From Monarcha castaneiventris obscurior (taxonomy: Eukaryota > Chordata > Aves > Passeriformes > Monarchidae), in contig JAMPIT010000174.1 of assembly GCA_026261815.1 (NCBI GenBank), forward strand, positions 8,432,001-8,496,000: 64,000 nt of DNA. Reading direction: 5' to 3'. Below, piece after piece: positions 15,001-33,564 of the stretch (the stretch's first letter is position 1; each line of letters begins with the position of its first letter). The position numbers were made by a program, and so were the translations under genes. Below the pieces are notes generated by a model, which was not told the origin of the DNA, did no database searches, and saw only the letters and a program-made list of their open reading frames with translations.

Positions 15001-15916
15001 TTTGTTTACAAACTTACATAGTAAGTAAGTGATCCAGGCTCTGATGCCAGATTTGAGGGTTTCTGGTACACACAATACACCCCAAAACTGCATGGATTTT
15101 AATTCAATTATAATAGGTTTTACAATGCTATCTAGACTCTTTTCTTAAATATCTTTTCTTGCTGTCATTTTTGCATCTAAAAACAGGATCACCTCTAGAT
15201 GCAGCCCCTTGGACTACAGAAGAACAAAAACTTTTAGAACAAGCATTGAAGACTTATCCAGTAAATACTCCTGAAAGATGGGAGAAAATAGCAGCAGCTG
15301 TTCCAGGCCGGTCAAAAAAAGACTGCATGAAACGATATAAGGTAAGGTCCCTCCCCTTCTCCTGGGACTGTCACTACCCAGGTCTTGAGAGAATCCTTTG
15401 CTTTTACTGTTCCATTGCCTACTGGAGACAGTATCTGACACTAGCAAAATGATGGAGCCTTATGGAAAATGTTCTCTTTTTTGTAACTCAACCCCAAAAG
15501 AGCAGTAAGGATAAATGTTCCTTAGTCAAAGTAGTGGTTCTGGAAGCTGAGAAGGAAAGTCTATCTCAGGAAATTTGTCTTATAATTTGATAGCAAGCTC
15601 TTGCAGATGGTGAAGTCCTATCCCTACCCTCCTGTAGGTAAAGTTCCTGGTACACAAGCATTGACCTTTCATCAACTGATTGTTTCTATGAGAAATTGCT
15701 CTACAGTATTAAACTATGTAGAGTTCTCATCATGTTGAGAACTAGAGTGTTTCACAGGAAATAGATGTAGCGTTCAAAACCACAGCATTGTTCACAAGTT
15801 ACATGATTAGTTAAGTTTCTTTTTCCCCACCTTCTCTTCAGGAACTCGTTGAAATGGTCAAGGCAAAGAAAGCTGCTCAAGAACAAGTGATGAATGCTAC
15901 TAAAGTCAAGAAATGA
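1..15916 (+). CDS. DNAJC2: DnaJ homolog subfamily C member 2 (MPP11/ZRF1), 5' partial, 17 exons
   Basis: Family knowledge: a J-domain co-chaperone that pairs with HSPA14 (Hsp70L1) as the ribosome-associated complex at the exit tunnel, and that in the nucleus binds ubiquitinated H2A. Seen: exons 1-30, 546-736, 1298-1373, 3057-3155, 5034-5175, 6346-6426, 7142-7207, 8959-9050, 9145-9266, 10096-10245, 10540-10628, 10715-10784, 12356-12540, 13764-13864, 14813-14920, 15187-15341 and 15842-15916 join in one frame (frame starts at base 3) for 609 residues plus TGA. Counting visible residues: J domain about 75-145 with HPD at 107-109; zuotin-homology and lysine/glutamate-rich helical region about 180-350; two SANT/Myb-like domains near 441-495 and 541-590. 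All introns are GT-AG. The human protein has 621 residues, so about a dozen N-terminal residues and the promoter lie left of the window. Identification is near certain from almost residue-by-residue agreement with vertebrate DNAJC2. Confidence 0.98.
546..736 (+). CDS. DNAJC2: DNAJC2 exon 2
   Basis: Begins after TATAG; encodes [16 protein letters not shown] through [10 protein letters not shown], an acidic stretch rich in Glu and Asp just before the J domain. Donor GTATTC follows Lys. Confidence 0.95.
1298..1373 (+). CDS. DNAJC2: DNAJC2 exon 3 (J domain start)
   Basis: Encodes [19 protein letters not shown] to IKAA, helices I-II of the J domain. It ends one base into the next codon (C, joined to AT for His), donor GTAAGT. 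Confidence 0.97.
3057..3155 (+). CDS. DNAJC2: DNAJC2 exon 4 (HPD loop)
   Basis: Encodes [18 protein letters not shown] to CITK. The HPD tripeptide that triggers Hsp70 ATP hydrolysis is intact. Human has Ala where this gene has Ser in HKSMV. Confidence 0.97.
5034..5175 (+). CDS. DNAJC2: DNAJC2 exon 5 (end of J domain)
   Basis: Encodes [19 protein letters not shown] to VFERNA(R), acceptor TTTCAG, donor GTAAAC. Phase matches exons 4 and 6. Confidence 0.97.
6346..6426 (+). CDS. DNAJC2: DNAJC2 exon 6
   Basis: Encodes [20 protein letters not shown] to FYSFW of the zuotin-homology region. The Trp codon is split TG/G over the next intron. Confidence 0.97.
7142..7207 (+). CDS. DNAJC2: DNAJC2 exon 7
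   Basis: Encodes [20 protein letters not shown] plus E and part of Cys; donor GTATGTAAG. Confidence 0.96.
8297..8355 (-). mobile_element. CR1 LINE 3'-end scrap
   Basis: A GTTTGGGTTGCAAGGAAC-like start followed by AGGTCACGTAATTCCAACC resembles the reverse complement of the CR1 3' end. It is short and diverged. Confidence 0.45.
8959..9050 (+). CDS. DNAJC2: DNAJC2 exon 8
   Basis: Encodes [20 protein letters not shown] to RIRTLV, basic and helical. Acceptor TTTTAG, donor GTGAGC. Confidence 0.97.
9145..9266 (+). CDS. DNAJC2: DNAJC2 exon 9 (charged helix)
   Basis: Encodes [18 protein letters not shown] followed by Lys/Glu/Ala repeats, part of the long charged helical segment. Donor GTAAGT after EAKEK. 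It is only 94 bp downstream of exon 8. Confidence 0.97.
10096..10245 (+). CDS. DNAJC2: DNAJC2 exon 10 (charged helix)
   Basis: Encodes [20 protein letters not shown] onward to LRTTCK. Exactly 50 codons, phase 0 on both sides. Continues the charged helix. Confidence 0.97.
10540..10628 (+). CDS. DNAJC2: DNAJC2 exon 11
   Basis: Encodes [19 protein letters not shown] to CDRLELA; donor GTAAGT. Confidence 0.96.
10715..10784 (+). CDS. DNAJC2: DNAJC2 exon 12
   Basis: Encodes [19 protein letters not shown] to VVKQ. Separated from exon 11 by an 86-bp intron. Confidence 0.95.
12356..12540 (+). CDS. DNAJC2: DNAJC2 exon 13 (first SANT domain begins)
   Basis: Encodes [20 protein letters not shown], a glycine-rich linker (TGGGGGSK), then [14 protein letters not shown] to GTNS(R), the first half of SANT 1. 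Confidence 0.97.
13764..13864 (+). CDS. DNAJC2: DNAJC2 exon 14 (SANT 1, second half)
   Basis: Encodes [18 protein letters not shown] to KSLQKL; the conserved tryptophan follows the splice. Donor GTATCT is weaker than its neighbours. Confidence 0.97.
14813..14920 (+). CDS. DNAJC2: DNAJC2 exon 15
   Basis: Encodes [20 protein letters not shown] to SERFEG, the linker between the SANT domains. Donor GTAAAG. Confidence 0.97.
15187..15341 (+). CDS. DNAJC2: DNAJC2 exon 16 (second SANT domain)
   Basis: Encodes [20 protein letters not shown] through [12 protein letters not shown]. The first few residues differ from the human PYTDFT; the SANT core is nearly identical. Confidence 0.97.
15842..15916 (+). 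CDS. DNAJC2: DNAJC2 exon 17 (last)
   Basis: Encodes [20 protein letters not shown] and KVKK, then TGA at 15914-15916. Confidence 0.97.
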   Translation, partial: ELVEMVKAKKAAQEQVMNATKVKK

Positions 15917-15936
15917 CTCTTACTGACAATCCTTGT

Positions 15937-15942
15937 TTTATA
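15937..15942 (-). terminator. PMPCB: possible PMPCB poly(A) signal variant (TATAAA)
   Basis: On the - strand this reads TATAAA, a known weaker variant. No AATAAA or ATTAAA is seen on the - strand between the PMPCB stop (16141) and DNAJC2. An AAGAAA-type variant near 15975 is the other candidate. Using TATAAA would carry the PMPCB transcript into the DNAJC2 stop codon. Confidence 0.35.
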
Positions 15943-15947
15943 ATAAA
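15942..15947 (+). terminator. DNAJC2: DNAJC2 poly(A) signal AATAAA
   Basis: A canonical AATAAA lies 26 bp after the DNAJC2 stop codon, so the 3' UTR is very short (cleavage probably near 15960-15970). A TG-rich stretch follows at about 15958-15966. Confidence 0.8.
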
Positions 15948-16140
15948 AATGCAAATACTGTACATGTTTCCATTCCTTTCTTCATTATACACACACACAG
16001 GAGGGGCTGCTTCTCAGGTTTTGATCTTCTCAAAAGCAACTCCAAAGATTTAAACAGGGGTGTAGTTGGTTTTTTGGGTGGTTTTGGTGGTTTTTCTGCT
16101 TTTTTTAAAGCTAAAATATGCTGAAAGTTCTTGTTATTCA

Positions 16141-24106
<7,966 letters not shown>

Positions 24107-24249
24107 CTTGAAGCCGTGGTGGGCGGGGCGGGGCGGGGCCGGAGTCCCGCGGAGCCGCGCAGGCGCAGGGCAGTTCCGCCCGCCCCCGCCGGGGGGCGCC
24201 GCGCGGCAGCGCAAACGCCAGTGCAGCGTCCCATGGGGAGGTGAGAGTC

Positions 24250-24400
24250 GGGGAATGTCCCGGGTTGGAAGGGACCCGCAAGGATCAGCGAGTCCTGCTT
24301 CTGGCCCTGCACAGGGCAAGCCCAGCGTGTGTCTGAGAGCGCTGTCTAAACGCTCCGTGAGCTCTAGCAGGCTCGGGGCTTGGATTGATGGCCCGCTCTC
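24250..24400 (-). mobile_element. CR1 LINE 3' fragment inside the CpG island
   Basis: AATGTCCCGGGTTGGAAGG, ACCCGCAAGGATCAGCGAG, GGCCCTGCACAGGGCAAG, TGTCTGAGAGCGCTGTC and CTCCGTGAGCTCT follow the reverse complement of a CR1 3' end in order. CpGs replace the usual TG/CA. It sits about 150 bp upstream of the PMPCB start codon. Confidence 0.7.
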
Positions 24401-24700
24401 CTCAGTGCCCCGGAGCAGCGCGGTTCAGGGGGGCCATTTTCCGTGCGATATCCCATTACGATATCCCAATCAGCACACACAAAGCGCTGCCTTTCGGCTG
24501 CTGCCTGAGCTGCCGTGGGCACAGCACTGCTCGCTGCGGCTTCTCCAGCCGCTCCGGACCCCTTCGGCAGGGCTGGCTGAGGGCGCTGTGCTTCCTGCGG
24601 GACAGACCGCTCTGACTGGGGAAATCCCGGGCTGGGATAACCTGGAGTCGTCTTCTGAAAAGTGTATGCAACGGAGCTGAAACATGTGTTAGGGATAGGA

Positions 24701-27700
24701 ATGCTTCATCCACAGCAGTGAATTCAGCGCCCCGCCGAGCCTGTGCCAGCGCTGGTGAACTACCTCAGCTCCATACATGCGACTCCAAACTCCAAACTGC
24801 TGGGAACGGTGCCTTCCAGCTGCCAGGGGCTGGGAAGGGCTTGTGGGAATGATACTTGATAGGAGCCAAATTTGGGCTGGGAAAAAGTTCTGGAAGTGTA
24901 CCAGTGGAAGCAACTTCATTTCAGTGCCAAACATTGTTCCTGAGCACGTTTGGAATGTATGGCTGTAGATAAATAGGTACAGACATGCAAGAAGCAGTGC
25001 TCGGTTTTGACTTTCTGGTTAAAATTTTTACATTTTTTAGGAACTTTTCTTTTGGCTAATCAAGCATAATCTCAAAAATGAAGGAAAAACAGGGTGAAAT
25101 TCTATTATTTGTCCCACAGCGTGTTAAGTGATACAATGCAAAAAAACCAAAATACTACTTTAAAAATCTGTACTACTTATGCTGGGGGAAGCACTGTTTT
25201 AGGTACCATTTTCTTAACCCTGAACGCCCCTCTACCTCAGACTGTAGCACAGTACTTCTGACTCCCTCTACCTCTGTACAGATGCTACAAACCCCTCTTG
25301 CCCTGCTCTAAAAAGAAGGAGAAAGCTGGGCTCTTGGCACGTGATCAGAAGGAGGAGGTTGAAAATGGTGGGAGCTGAGGATGCTTCTGCTCAGGATGAA
25401 CTGTCGCCTGTAATTGCCAAGGTCCTGTTACTCAGAGATGATTCACAAGAGCTGTCAGAAGTGTTGCTTCCTTCCCCCTGAAACGTTATCAGTCACATGC
25501 AGATCTTAGGTGACAAAAACTACTGTGACTCTTAAAGGGCACTGGGCATTATTGGTAGTTCCTGAGCTGGTTCCGATGCTGAAGTGTGAGAAGGCTCTGT
25601 GATTTAGCTTCTCAGACTCCAAAACATGGACCAATTTCAGAAAGACACGCTGTATTTTAAATGTGTAGCTTTTGGGGAGTATTTTGTGTGTGTAGGCAAG
25701 TTCTTACTTCCTTGGCACTTCAAAATGAAATTGCACCGACTGCCCTGAAACAGTTGCACTGCCAGTTCCTAAACTCCGTGCTTTAACAGCAGCTTTAGTG
25801 CTGCAGCTGGGCTTGTCCAGTTTCTGTCACAAGGCCTGTAATTGCATAAAAATAGTAAAACCCCAAAGCATGACATACTGCATACAATTAAAAATGGAAG
25901 TGGTACTGTTGTATCACTGATAACCCATAGGTTAAAATATAAACCTAAATGCCAAGAAACCAGATGCTTCCTAATTTGGCAATGGTGCCTTGGCCACATA
26001 TGGAACTGTAGATCTCTTACTGAAATTGTTACTGTTACTTTGCTGCCTGTACTATTTTAGTGCCCACATAGCCTATGTAAGAAGGATCTTGTAGCTGCAA
26101 AGCATGCACATCCCTTCACCAGAGAATTTACATTGGAGTCAAATTAGTTTCCATGGAACAGAAAATCTAACCTTACATGAAACTAGCTACTTCTTTTTTT
26201 GTTTTGTTTAGTTTCTCCCATTTAATTCATGCATATTCAAAAGATCCATCCAGTTCCAGCATTGTTAAAATTTCAGATAGAGCTCTGTCAAGTTGTAAAA
26301 GAAAAAAGGCAAAGCACCAAACTGTGCAACTGAAAATTAAAATTAAGCTTCTGTTCCATTTTACAGCTAGATCTAACTGATCTCATTATGCTGGGATTTA
26401 TCTCAAAGATGTTTTACCAGACTTCACTAAACCATTAGCCATCCTAGAAATTTGAATCCTCGCTAGACATAGAATTACAGCTTAAGATAAACTGATTATC
26501 CCCATAATGTCTCCTACTTAACAAAATAGGAGTGTCTTATATGTAAATGCAATCTAAAATTTAGCATCCAGCAAAGGTCATTAGAGAGATGCAACTGTAA
26601 ATTAAGAAATCTTATTAACCAGCTAAAAAAGCAATAAAATAAAACAAATACTGATGTTCTAACAGTAGAAGCTGAGTATGTAAATATTCACCACTAAACT
26701 TTTACAAAACACTACTTTTCAAATGGTTTTAACAATTTTTTTTTTCTACAGTGTGATTCTTTTGAAATGGGCTATTATAACAAGGAATGCTCACAATATC
26801 CCTTGGGTTTAGGTAAACAGTATAATCTGTGGCTTCCAGATGGAGAAAATTAGACCTTTGTTCATAGTTCTTCTGTGTCCAGTCTCAAGCAACAATGGAA
26901 CAGAAGGGCCAGGACTAAAAGAAGGAAATTCTATATAAATTATGTCCTTGTCATTAGCATGATAGATAAGTACTTGCCTGCCAATTTCAAGATGCCACAG
27001 AGCCTTGTGAAATGAGTAGATGATACAGGTGAGAGTCTCAGGATGAAAATCTGGTTCCTTCAAATCCAGATTCCAGATTTCACCCTAAGTATGGGAAGCT
27101 TTGTATTTCACACTAAGTAGCTATTTTAGATTAGCATCCCTCCTAAAGCGGTGCCTGGGAAACAACCAAATGGCACTTTCAGTTTTTAAGCTTAAAACTT
27201 GTCAGGAACTCCACTGAAACCAGTAATAATGCACAGTCTGAATTATACAATTCCAGCTGGTTTTCAGAGGAAATAAAGTTTCCATGTTCATTACTGTACA
27301 GTATCAACCAAATGACACAGGCATCTCAAAGAAAAGGCCATACCAGGAACCACCAGCTGAGGAGGTGCTGCATTTTCAGCTCATACATGGGAGAGACTCT
27401 ACACTACCCTATATGAAAAAAGATCCAGCTGGTGCCAGCACTCATAGATCTAGCTTGTTGCTTCTAGAGTAGTATTTCTACTTTATAAAACAATTCCATG
27501 TGGTAGCAATGATATAGATGAGAAATTTGTTTATGCATACCTGATGTATGTATAGCCACATGTCAGCACAGGGGCTGAGCACAACACTGTGAAATCAACA
27601 CCTCTATAACTCTGAACTAGGATGACAATCTTGATATGAGCAAAGAAAGCACGATCTTGAAAGGTTTTTCTTTCAATTGTATATATAAAGTATTTCTTCT

Positions 27701-30700
27701 GAAATAAAGAAAAAGTTCATATCATCAAGACACACTATCATTGGGAAGAGCTATCCTCAGTCACAGGCTGATCCAACCCTAGAACAAGAGGGCACAGGAA
27801 CTAAGCATTGGAACAGCACTGCTCAGGAAAAAGACCTTCAGAATTGCTGAAACCAGCACACAGTAAACATTAACAATTGAAACTGCCTTTGGCTAAACTA
27901 CTGCTTAATGCTGTGCTAGCTTTTTGTAGGGTGATCATGTTCACTGTTTATTTACAATCTACTATCTTTTTAAAGCAATGATACAGTATTGCCTTTAATG
28001 AATATGCTGAAATCCAGCTGGCAGGAATTGGCCTGATTTCAGCCAAGCAAGCAGAATTCAAACGAGCCTAAAAACATGGGCTTGAGAAACAATACATTAT
28101 TTTGTAGAGGAGTGGGTTGGAGGGTTTTTTTTTGTGAATAAAGCTGTTTTGAGAATACAAATCAAACTTTGCAGACATTATGTTGTCTGATTTTCATGCC
28201 AGCGGTTCACTGGCATCTAGTTGATTATTTTTGTCAGTATTACCTAGAAGTTATCCTTCAGCTAATTAAATTGCAATAGCTTTTCTTTCCCGTGGTTAAC
28301 CACTGGTCAGCAACTGCAAAGGCCTACAGGCCACCGACTCTGGTCTTTTGTACTCTCAAGCTGCAAGGAAGACTGTCTAAATTAAACATTGTTGGCTGAA
28401 TTTATAACATTTCAGTTGCTCATTAACAGAGCACTCATTTGAAGCTGTTGATTTAAAGCTTTCTTCAGGGAATATTACAGTATTCTGTCTGCATGCAGTT
28501 CTTTTTTTTTCTCGTAAGTATTTATGCACTGAAATAAGTAAGTCAGTAAGTACCAGACAGCCCCACTACCTGACAGCTGAGGGCTTTTATCAGAAAGATA
28601 AATGGAAGAAGTTTGGATAGGTCATAACAACAATTTTTCAAGAATAACATGCCAAACAAATTATTCTGCCTGATGCAGTAACTCAACAAGAAATTCCTGT
28701 GGGTAAATTCATCTGATTTAGCTAAACAGATAGGTTTGTCTTTGCCTTTAGCAGACTCACTGCAGAATAAGGATCAGTCCTTTTTTATTGCTTTTATTTG
28801 CAACGTACACAAGTGTCATTTGCATTCTTCCCTATGACTATAACCACACACAGGTTTCTTGTTTTAGGGCATTATTCTGATTCAATGGTAGATGAGTTCT
28901 CAAAGCTTCGACATTTATTTCAATCTTTTTCTCATTTTAAGAAAGGGTCACTTCAGTGAATATTTTCTCCAGAAAATAATTAAGAAGTCATCTGAGTCTC
29001 TGGTATAATTAAATTGAAATTAACACAGTGAAAACTGAAACTAATGCAGTTACTGAAAATATTAGAATTTGGCACCTGTTCAAGCAGCCAAGACAGCCAC
29101 CATTCTTTGATTCTCTGTTTCATCCCTCCTCTGTTCCACATTGTTCAGGTAGCAATGCTGTGAGCATTTTTCAACAATCTGTGGAAGGAAAGTAGATTTT
29201 TCATTACCCAAAAATGCTGCTAATGCTACTCATCACAGTTTATAATATAGCAAATGTACAGTTGCATGCTATTGTAACATCCAGATAACTGAGTTTTCTC
29301 TTTTATTTCCTCTCTTAAACCCTCTTTTCTCACTCTTTAATCCCTATAATCTTACTAATGCTTAAGTTAGCCAACACAAACTACAGACCATGTAGTTTTA
29401 TACTGTTATTAGTACAGTGTGATTTCAGACTTCCCCAAAATAGTCATTGATCCAGGGCAGTTTTTGTTTAGCTACCAGGGGTCCCTGTTGCACTCTAACT
29501 GTGGAAACAATGTATATGTGGTTTTTGCTCTACCGCTCTATCCAGCCTCGTGGTTGATTTCCTAGCCTGGATTGATTGCCATCATGTTGCAGACTCTCAG
29601 GGTTTATCACACTACTGCAGGCTGGCCAAATTTGTGTCCCGACTCATCTCTCTGTTCTGTAGGGCCTCCTTTGTGCTCATGTACAAAATTTGTATCACTC
29701 ACCACCCCTCAGCTATATAAAATTACTTCTCTGCACTCTTCAGTAGTGAGTGGAGGGAAACAGGCACCTCGACTTAGGGGTTATCCTTTGTACTCTGGAC
29801 ACCTCTCTTAGGATAGTTACTTAGAAATGTCTCCTCATCGTTCTTCCCTTTCCCACTGATTGTAAAGGAATGAATTACTGGTTCAGTAGACTCAAACACC
29901 CAACCTCTAGGCAGCTACCTTCAGGCAAAACAAACCTTATCCTGAGCTTCAGGCTAGGAGCTCATCGCAGGTATCTAAATATCCCTTATCTAAATAACAG
30001 ATCCATATATTTTAATATATTATTAGAGGATATTATACAGATTATAAATGCATTTTCTCAAGGGCACAACAAGTTAAACTTATATTCTGTAAGGGCCTAC
30101 AGCATTTTAATGCAGGAGGCTGGAAATTTTGCAGCATCTTCACATAATTTTAAATACTGAGTTCTTGCCATTAATTAAATATAAATACAGTAATCACATG
30201 AGTACTCCTTGAGTTATTTATTTTGTATTACAAGAAGTTTATTTTTTTATGCATGCACATATTCAAGGTTCAAGACTGTGTAGCAGCTGGATTTTGTGCT
30301 GATTTTAACATGATGAACAACCACACTGTAGAAGTTATCAAGGGAGAAGCTAGGAGTGTTGACAGATGGTTGGGAAAGAGAAAGTTGGGGATTTTATAAC
30401 CTGAGAAGCTGACAGATGTTTGGAAATGTGGACTGTCAGTGGTCAGATATTTCTGCTCAGGTAAGCAGCTAACTTGCTAGAGTTGGTATTCAAGCCTTCA
30501 AATTTCAAGTTAATGATCTGATTGCATTGCTTAGTCATGTATTTCACTAAATATAATTTTTTCAGACTGATTTCAGTGTCACTGATCTTTTTTACAGTCC
30601 TCTGGAGAAAAATAGTTTCTGAAGCTTCTTAAACCCACTGTGCTCTATGTCCCAGATTGATGCCTTTCTCAAATCCTATTATAGCCCAGAATGGCAGACT

Positions 30701-31950
30701 ACCTTTTTTTTTTGTGGGAGACAGCTACTTTTGCTGGTCATTTTCTTCCCTACCACTTTTCTACATTTTTCTACTGACTTCCAGGTGTTTGGCAGCTAGT
30801 GCAGTGCCGTAATTCCAAGAAAGCTTCCAAACATCTACTGAATCCAGACACTGTGCATGCACAGGTTTTCTTTGTAGCTGATGTGCATTGTGATGCTTCT
30901 CATATATGAAAGCCATGCAACTCCAGCTTCATATGCTCAGAAAATCACTAGGTTTGCAATGTGAGAATTTCAATGCATGCGTGTTAATGGGCTGGTTTGT
31001 AAACAAGCTGTAAGTTTGCAATGTGCAGAAGACAAACAAATTGACACAAACACATAGAGATCCAGTATACCTTAAATACATTTGCTTTCATGTTTGCCTT
31101 TGGAACTTCAGATGCTGTCTGTGAGGCTTGAGAGTACCTTTGTGCCTCTGAAATTGATTTTTTTTAAAATTTGAAAATCACATTTTACTAAGTATGTAAG
31201 AACTGGGTTAATATGAGAGGCTTAAGAGATCCACCTAAGAGGCATTTTCAAACACGACATGGTCTTCATAGCAGATGAGCTATAGTATGTCAAACAAAAT
31301 AAGGTCTGGAATAGGAATCCAAGTCATTACTGCTAAGTAGATCCAACAGAATTAGGGGATGGGCAGTTACTCTCTAGCTGCTTGCAGTTACTGCACTAGT
31401 AGTAATGCATTGGGGTTGCACTAATTCAAGCATTAGCCATAATCTCATGTGTTTCTGACTGTGCCTATCAGTCATCCTGCTGGTCTATTAATGCTGGCAG
31501 ATCTACTTTTGTATTACGTAATGTATTTATTTTATCCTGAAACATTTTTCCCAATAAAAAGTAAACCCAGAAAGCTTCAGAACTTACTGCCAGCTGCACA
31601 GTACACAAATTTCACAGCTATTCCTCTTGTCTTTTCCACCTTTTTTTTTTTAGCCACTATGATAACCTGTATTTTATAGCCTTGGCTTTCTACCAGTGAA
31701 AGGATCTACTTCCCAATCTTTCTTTTAGAATTATAAGTTAAGCACTAGGAGTAATTTTTAGTATAACTGTACATATAATTTGATCATAAAAGATTTAATG
31801 AGACATTCTAAACACCCCAAAGCTTCTTGAAACTATTCTGCTCTACTATTTTCCAAAGTTTTCAGTAGCCTGTGGATAAATAAATAAAAAAATGTGGCAT
31901 TTACATTTCAATTCTTATTTCATCCATATAAAGTCCTCATGCATTTCTCA
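24701..31950. other. intergenic, AT-rich, no gene recognised
   Basis: Between the PMPCB promoter and the repeat cluster I see no coding exon, RNA gene or clear transposon. Open frames here are short and lack codon structure. A stretch at about 28030-28540 with homeobox-like TAATTA cores and an inverted repeat may be conserved non-coding DNA. Confidence 0.6.
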
Positions 31951-31984
31951 GAAATGTATGGATTGACTCTCTGTGTCTACATAA

Positions 31985-32150
31985 AATCTACCCCAGAGAG
32001 CTTGTGGACTCCCCATCCCTGTATGTGTTTGAGACCAGGCTGGATGGGGCTCTGAGCAACCTGATCTAGTGTGTGCCCACCCCTGGCAGGAGGGTTGGAA
32101 CCAGATGACCTTTAGGGTCCCTTCCAATCCAAACCATTCTATGATTCTAT
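31985..32150 (+). mobile_element. CR1 LINE 3' end
   Basis: AGGCTGGATGGGGCTCTGAG, CAACCTGATCTAGTG, GGTTGGAACCAGATGACC, GGTCCCTTCCAATCCAAACC and the terminal ATTCTATGATTCTAT are the CR1 3' UTR and tail in sense orientation. Confidence 0.9.
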
Positions 32151-32376
32151 CCCAAATCATGTATATTTGAATAAACAACACATCTAGACAGTCTACAGTA
32201 AAGTGCCAGGAACTATGTGTGTAGTTGAGATTTGCTATCTGACCTTTACAGGCATAGATTCTAAAGTCCCAAATCAAAGTTCAGCACAATCAGTGAGACC
32301 TCCAATTTAATTCAAAGTACTTGCCTTTAAGCAGATGACTTGACTTCCATGTAATGGTAGCTGACACCACCAGAAC

Positions 32377-32496
32377 ATGGAATGGAATGGAATGGAATGG
32401 AATGGAATGGAATGGAATGGAATGGAATGGAATGGAATGGAATGGAATGGAATGGAATGGAATGGAATGGAATGGAATGGAATGGAATGGAATGGA
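32377..32496. repeat. perfect (ATGGA)24 pentanucleotide tract
   Basis: Twenty-four uninterrupted ATGGA units (120 bp). The left flank is CCAGAAC; on the right it runs straight into the 3' end of a minus-strand CR1. The same pentamer as human satellite III (GGAAT), presumably arisen independently. Both strands stay open in some frames only because the repeat lacks stops. Confidence 0.95.
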
Positions 32497-32725
32497 ATAT
32501 CTCAGTTGGAAGGGACTGACAATGCCTGATGCATTCAGGGCTGACTGAAAGTTAAAGTGTGTCATTAAGGGCATTGTCCAAATGCCCCTTAAACACTGTT
32601 ATGCTTGGGGACTGACCACCTCTCTAGGAAGCCTGTTAGCATTTGTCCACCCTCTTGGTAAAAAAAGTGTTTCCTGATGTCTCTTTTTTTACCTCTTTGC
32701 CTTGGCTTCTGCAAATGCTTGGGTG
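32497..32725 (-). mobile_element. CR1 LINE fragment attached to the pentamer tract
   Basis: TATCTCAGTTGGAAGGGAC, GCATTGTCCAAATGCCCC, GCTTGGGGACTGACCACC, GAAGCCTGTTAGC and CCACCCTCTTGGTAAAAA follow a CR1 3' region in reverse complement. Same general subfamily as the copy at 24250. Confidence 0.8.
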
Positions 32726-33059
32726 GGATGGCTTGCTTTGATTTGTAAGTAAGAGAATGGAATAAGGCTTTCAGATAGGAAAGGGAAAAACCAGATAAAT
32801 ACTACTTAGATAAATTAAATGTTCTAGATTGTGTCAGCCTGCTAAAACCTGTAACTATTCTCTACTAGTACTCTATTAAGGAAGGCTTCATTCGCTCTCT
32901 AAATAAGGAACATGTAAGTTAAATAGGAAAGGAATGGTCAAGCATACAAATGGAAAAAAGGAAGAATCCAAAACTCAGGAATTCCAGAAATGTAGTTATT
33001 TGCCTTTTTGCAAGTAATAATAACAACAACAACAGTAATAATAAGTATTCCTAAGCATC

Positions 33060-33379
33060 TACACAATAGCCAAGAGGAGGTTATCAAGAAAATGGAGCCA
33101 GACTTCTCAAGATTGCTGTATGGTGAGAGAGTGACAGATAATAGGCATAAATTGAAATGTGAGAGGTTCAAGCTAGATTTAAGGGAAAACATTTCCATGT
33201 GTCAGTCAAGCCATGGAACTGGTTGTCCATAGAGCTTGTAGTCTCTGCTCTTGCAGGTTTTCAAAACCCAACAGGATCAAGTCTGATCTGAACTCATAGC
33301 TGACCCTGGTTTTGGCAGAGGATTGGACTAGGGACCTCCTGTGATCCCCTTCAAATTAAATTATCTCATAATCCTGTGG
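33060..33379 (+). mobile_element. CR1 LINE 3' region
   Basis: In order: AATGGAGCCAGACTTCTC, GATAATAGGCATAAATTG, GAACTGGTTGTCCATAGAG, GGATTGGACTAGGGACCTCC and a diverged tail near AATCCTGTGG. This is the end of CR1 ORF2 and the 3' UTR in sense orientation, with many substitutions. Confidence 0.75.
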
Positions 33380-33564
33380 TGATAAATAAGAGGTAATGTG
33401 GTTTTACCAGAAAACAACCTATTAAAAGCAACATTCTGGAAAAGAAACCTCAACAAACAATAAAGAAACCTTGTGATTTCTCTCCAATAAAGACACCACA
33501 GTAGAACCATGTAATTTTCAGAGGTATAGAAAATGTGACATGAGGTAAGATTGAAAGAATTCAT

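Larger units (their letters stand above)
9051..15841 (+). other. DNAJC2 introns 8-16
   Basis: Introns lie between the listed exons; the longest are 9267-10095, 10785-12355, 12541-13763 and 13865-14812. I see only unique AT-rich sequence. No clear transposon or small RNA gene was found. Confidence 0.65.

Noticed and set aside
32354..32548. Open frames on both strands coding repeated MEWNG or SIPFH peptides.
   Set aside because: They are translations of the ATGGA tract, which has no stops in these frames. The flanks are CR1 and unique DNA without splice or coding signals.
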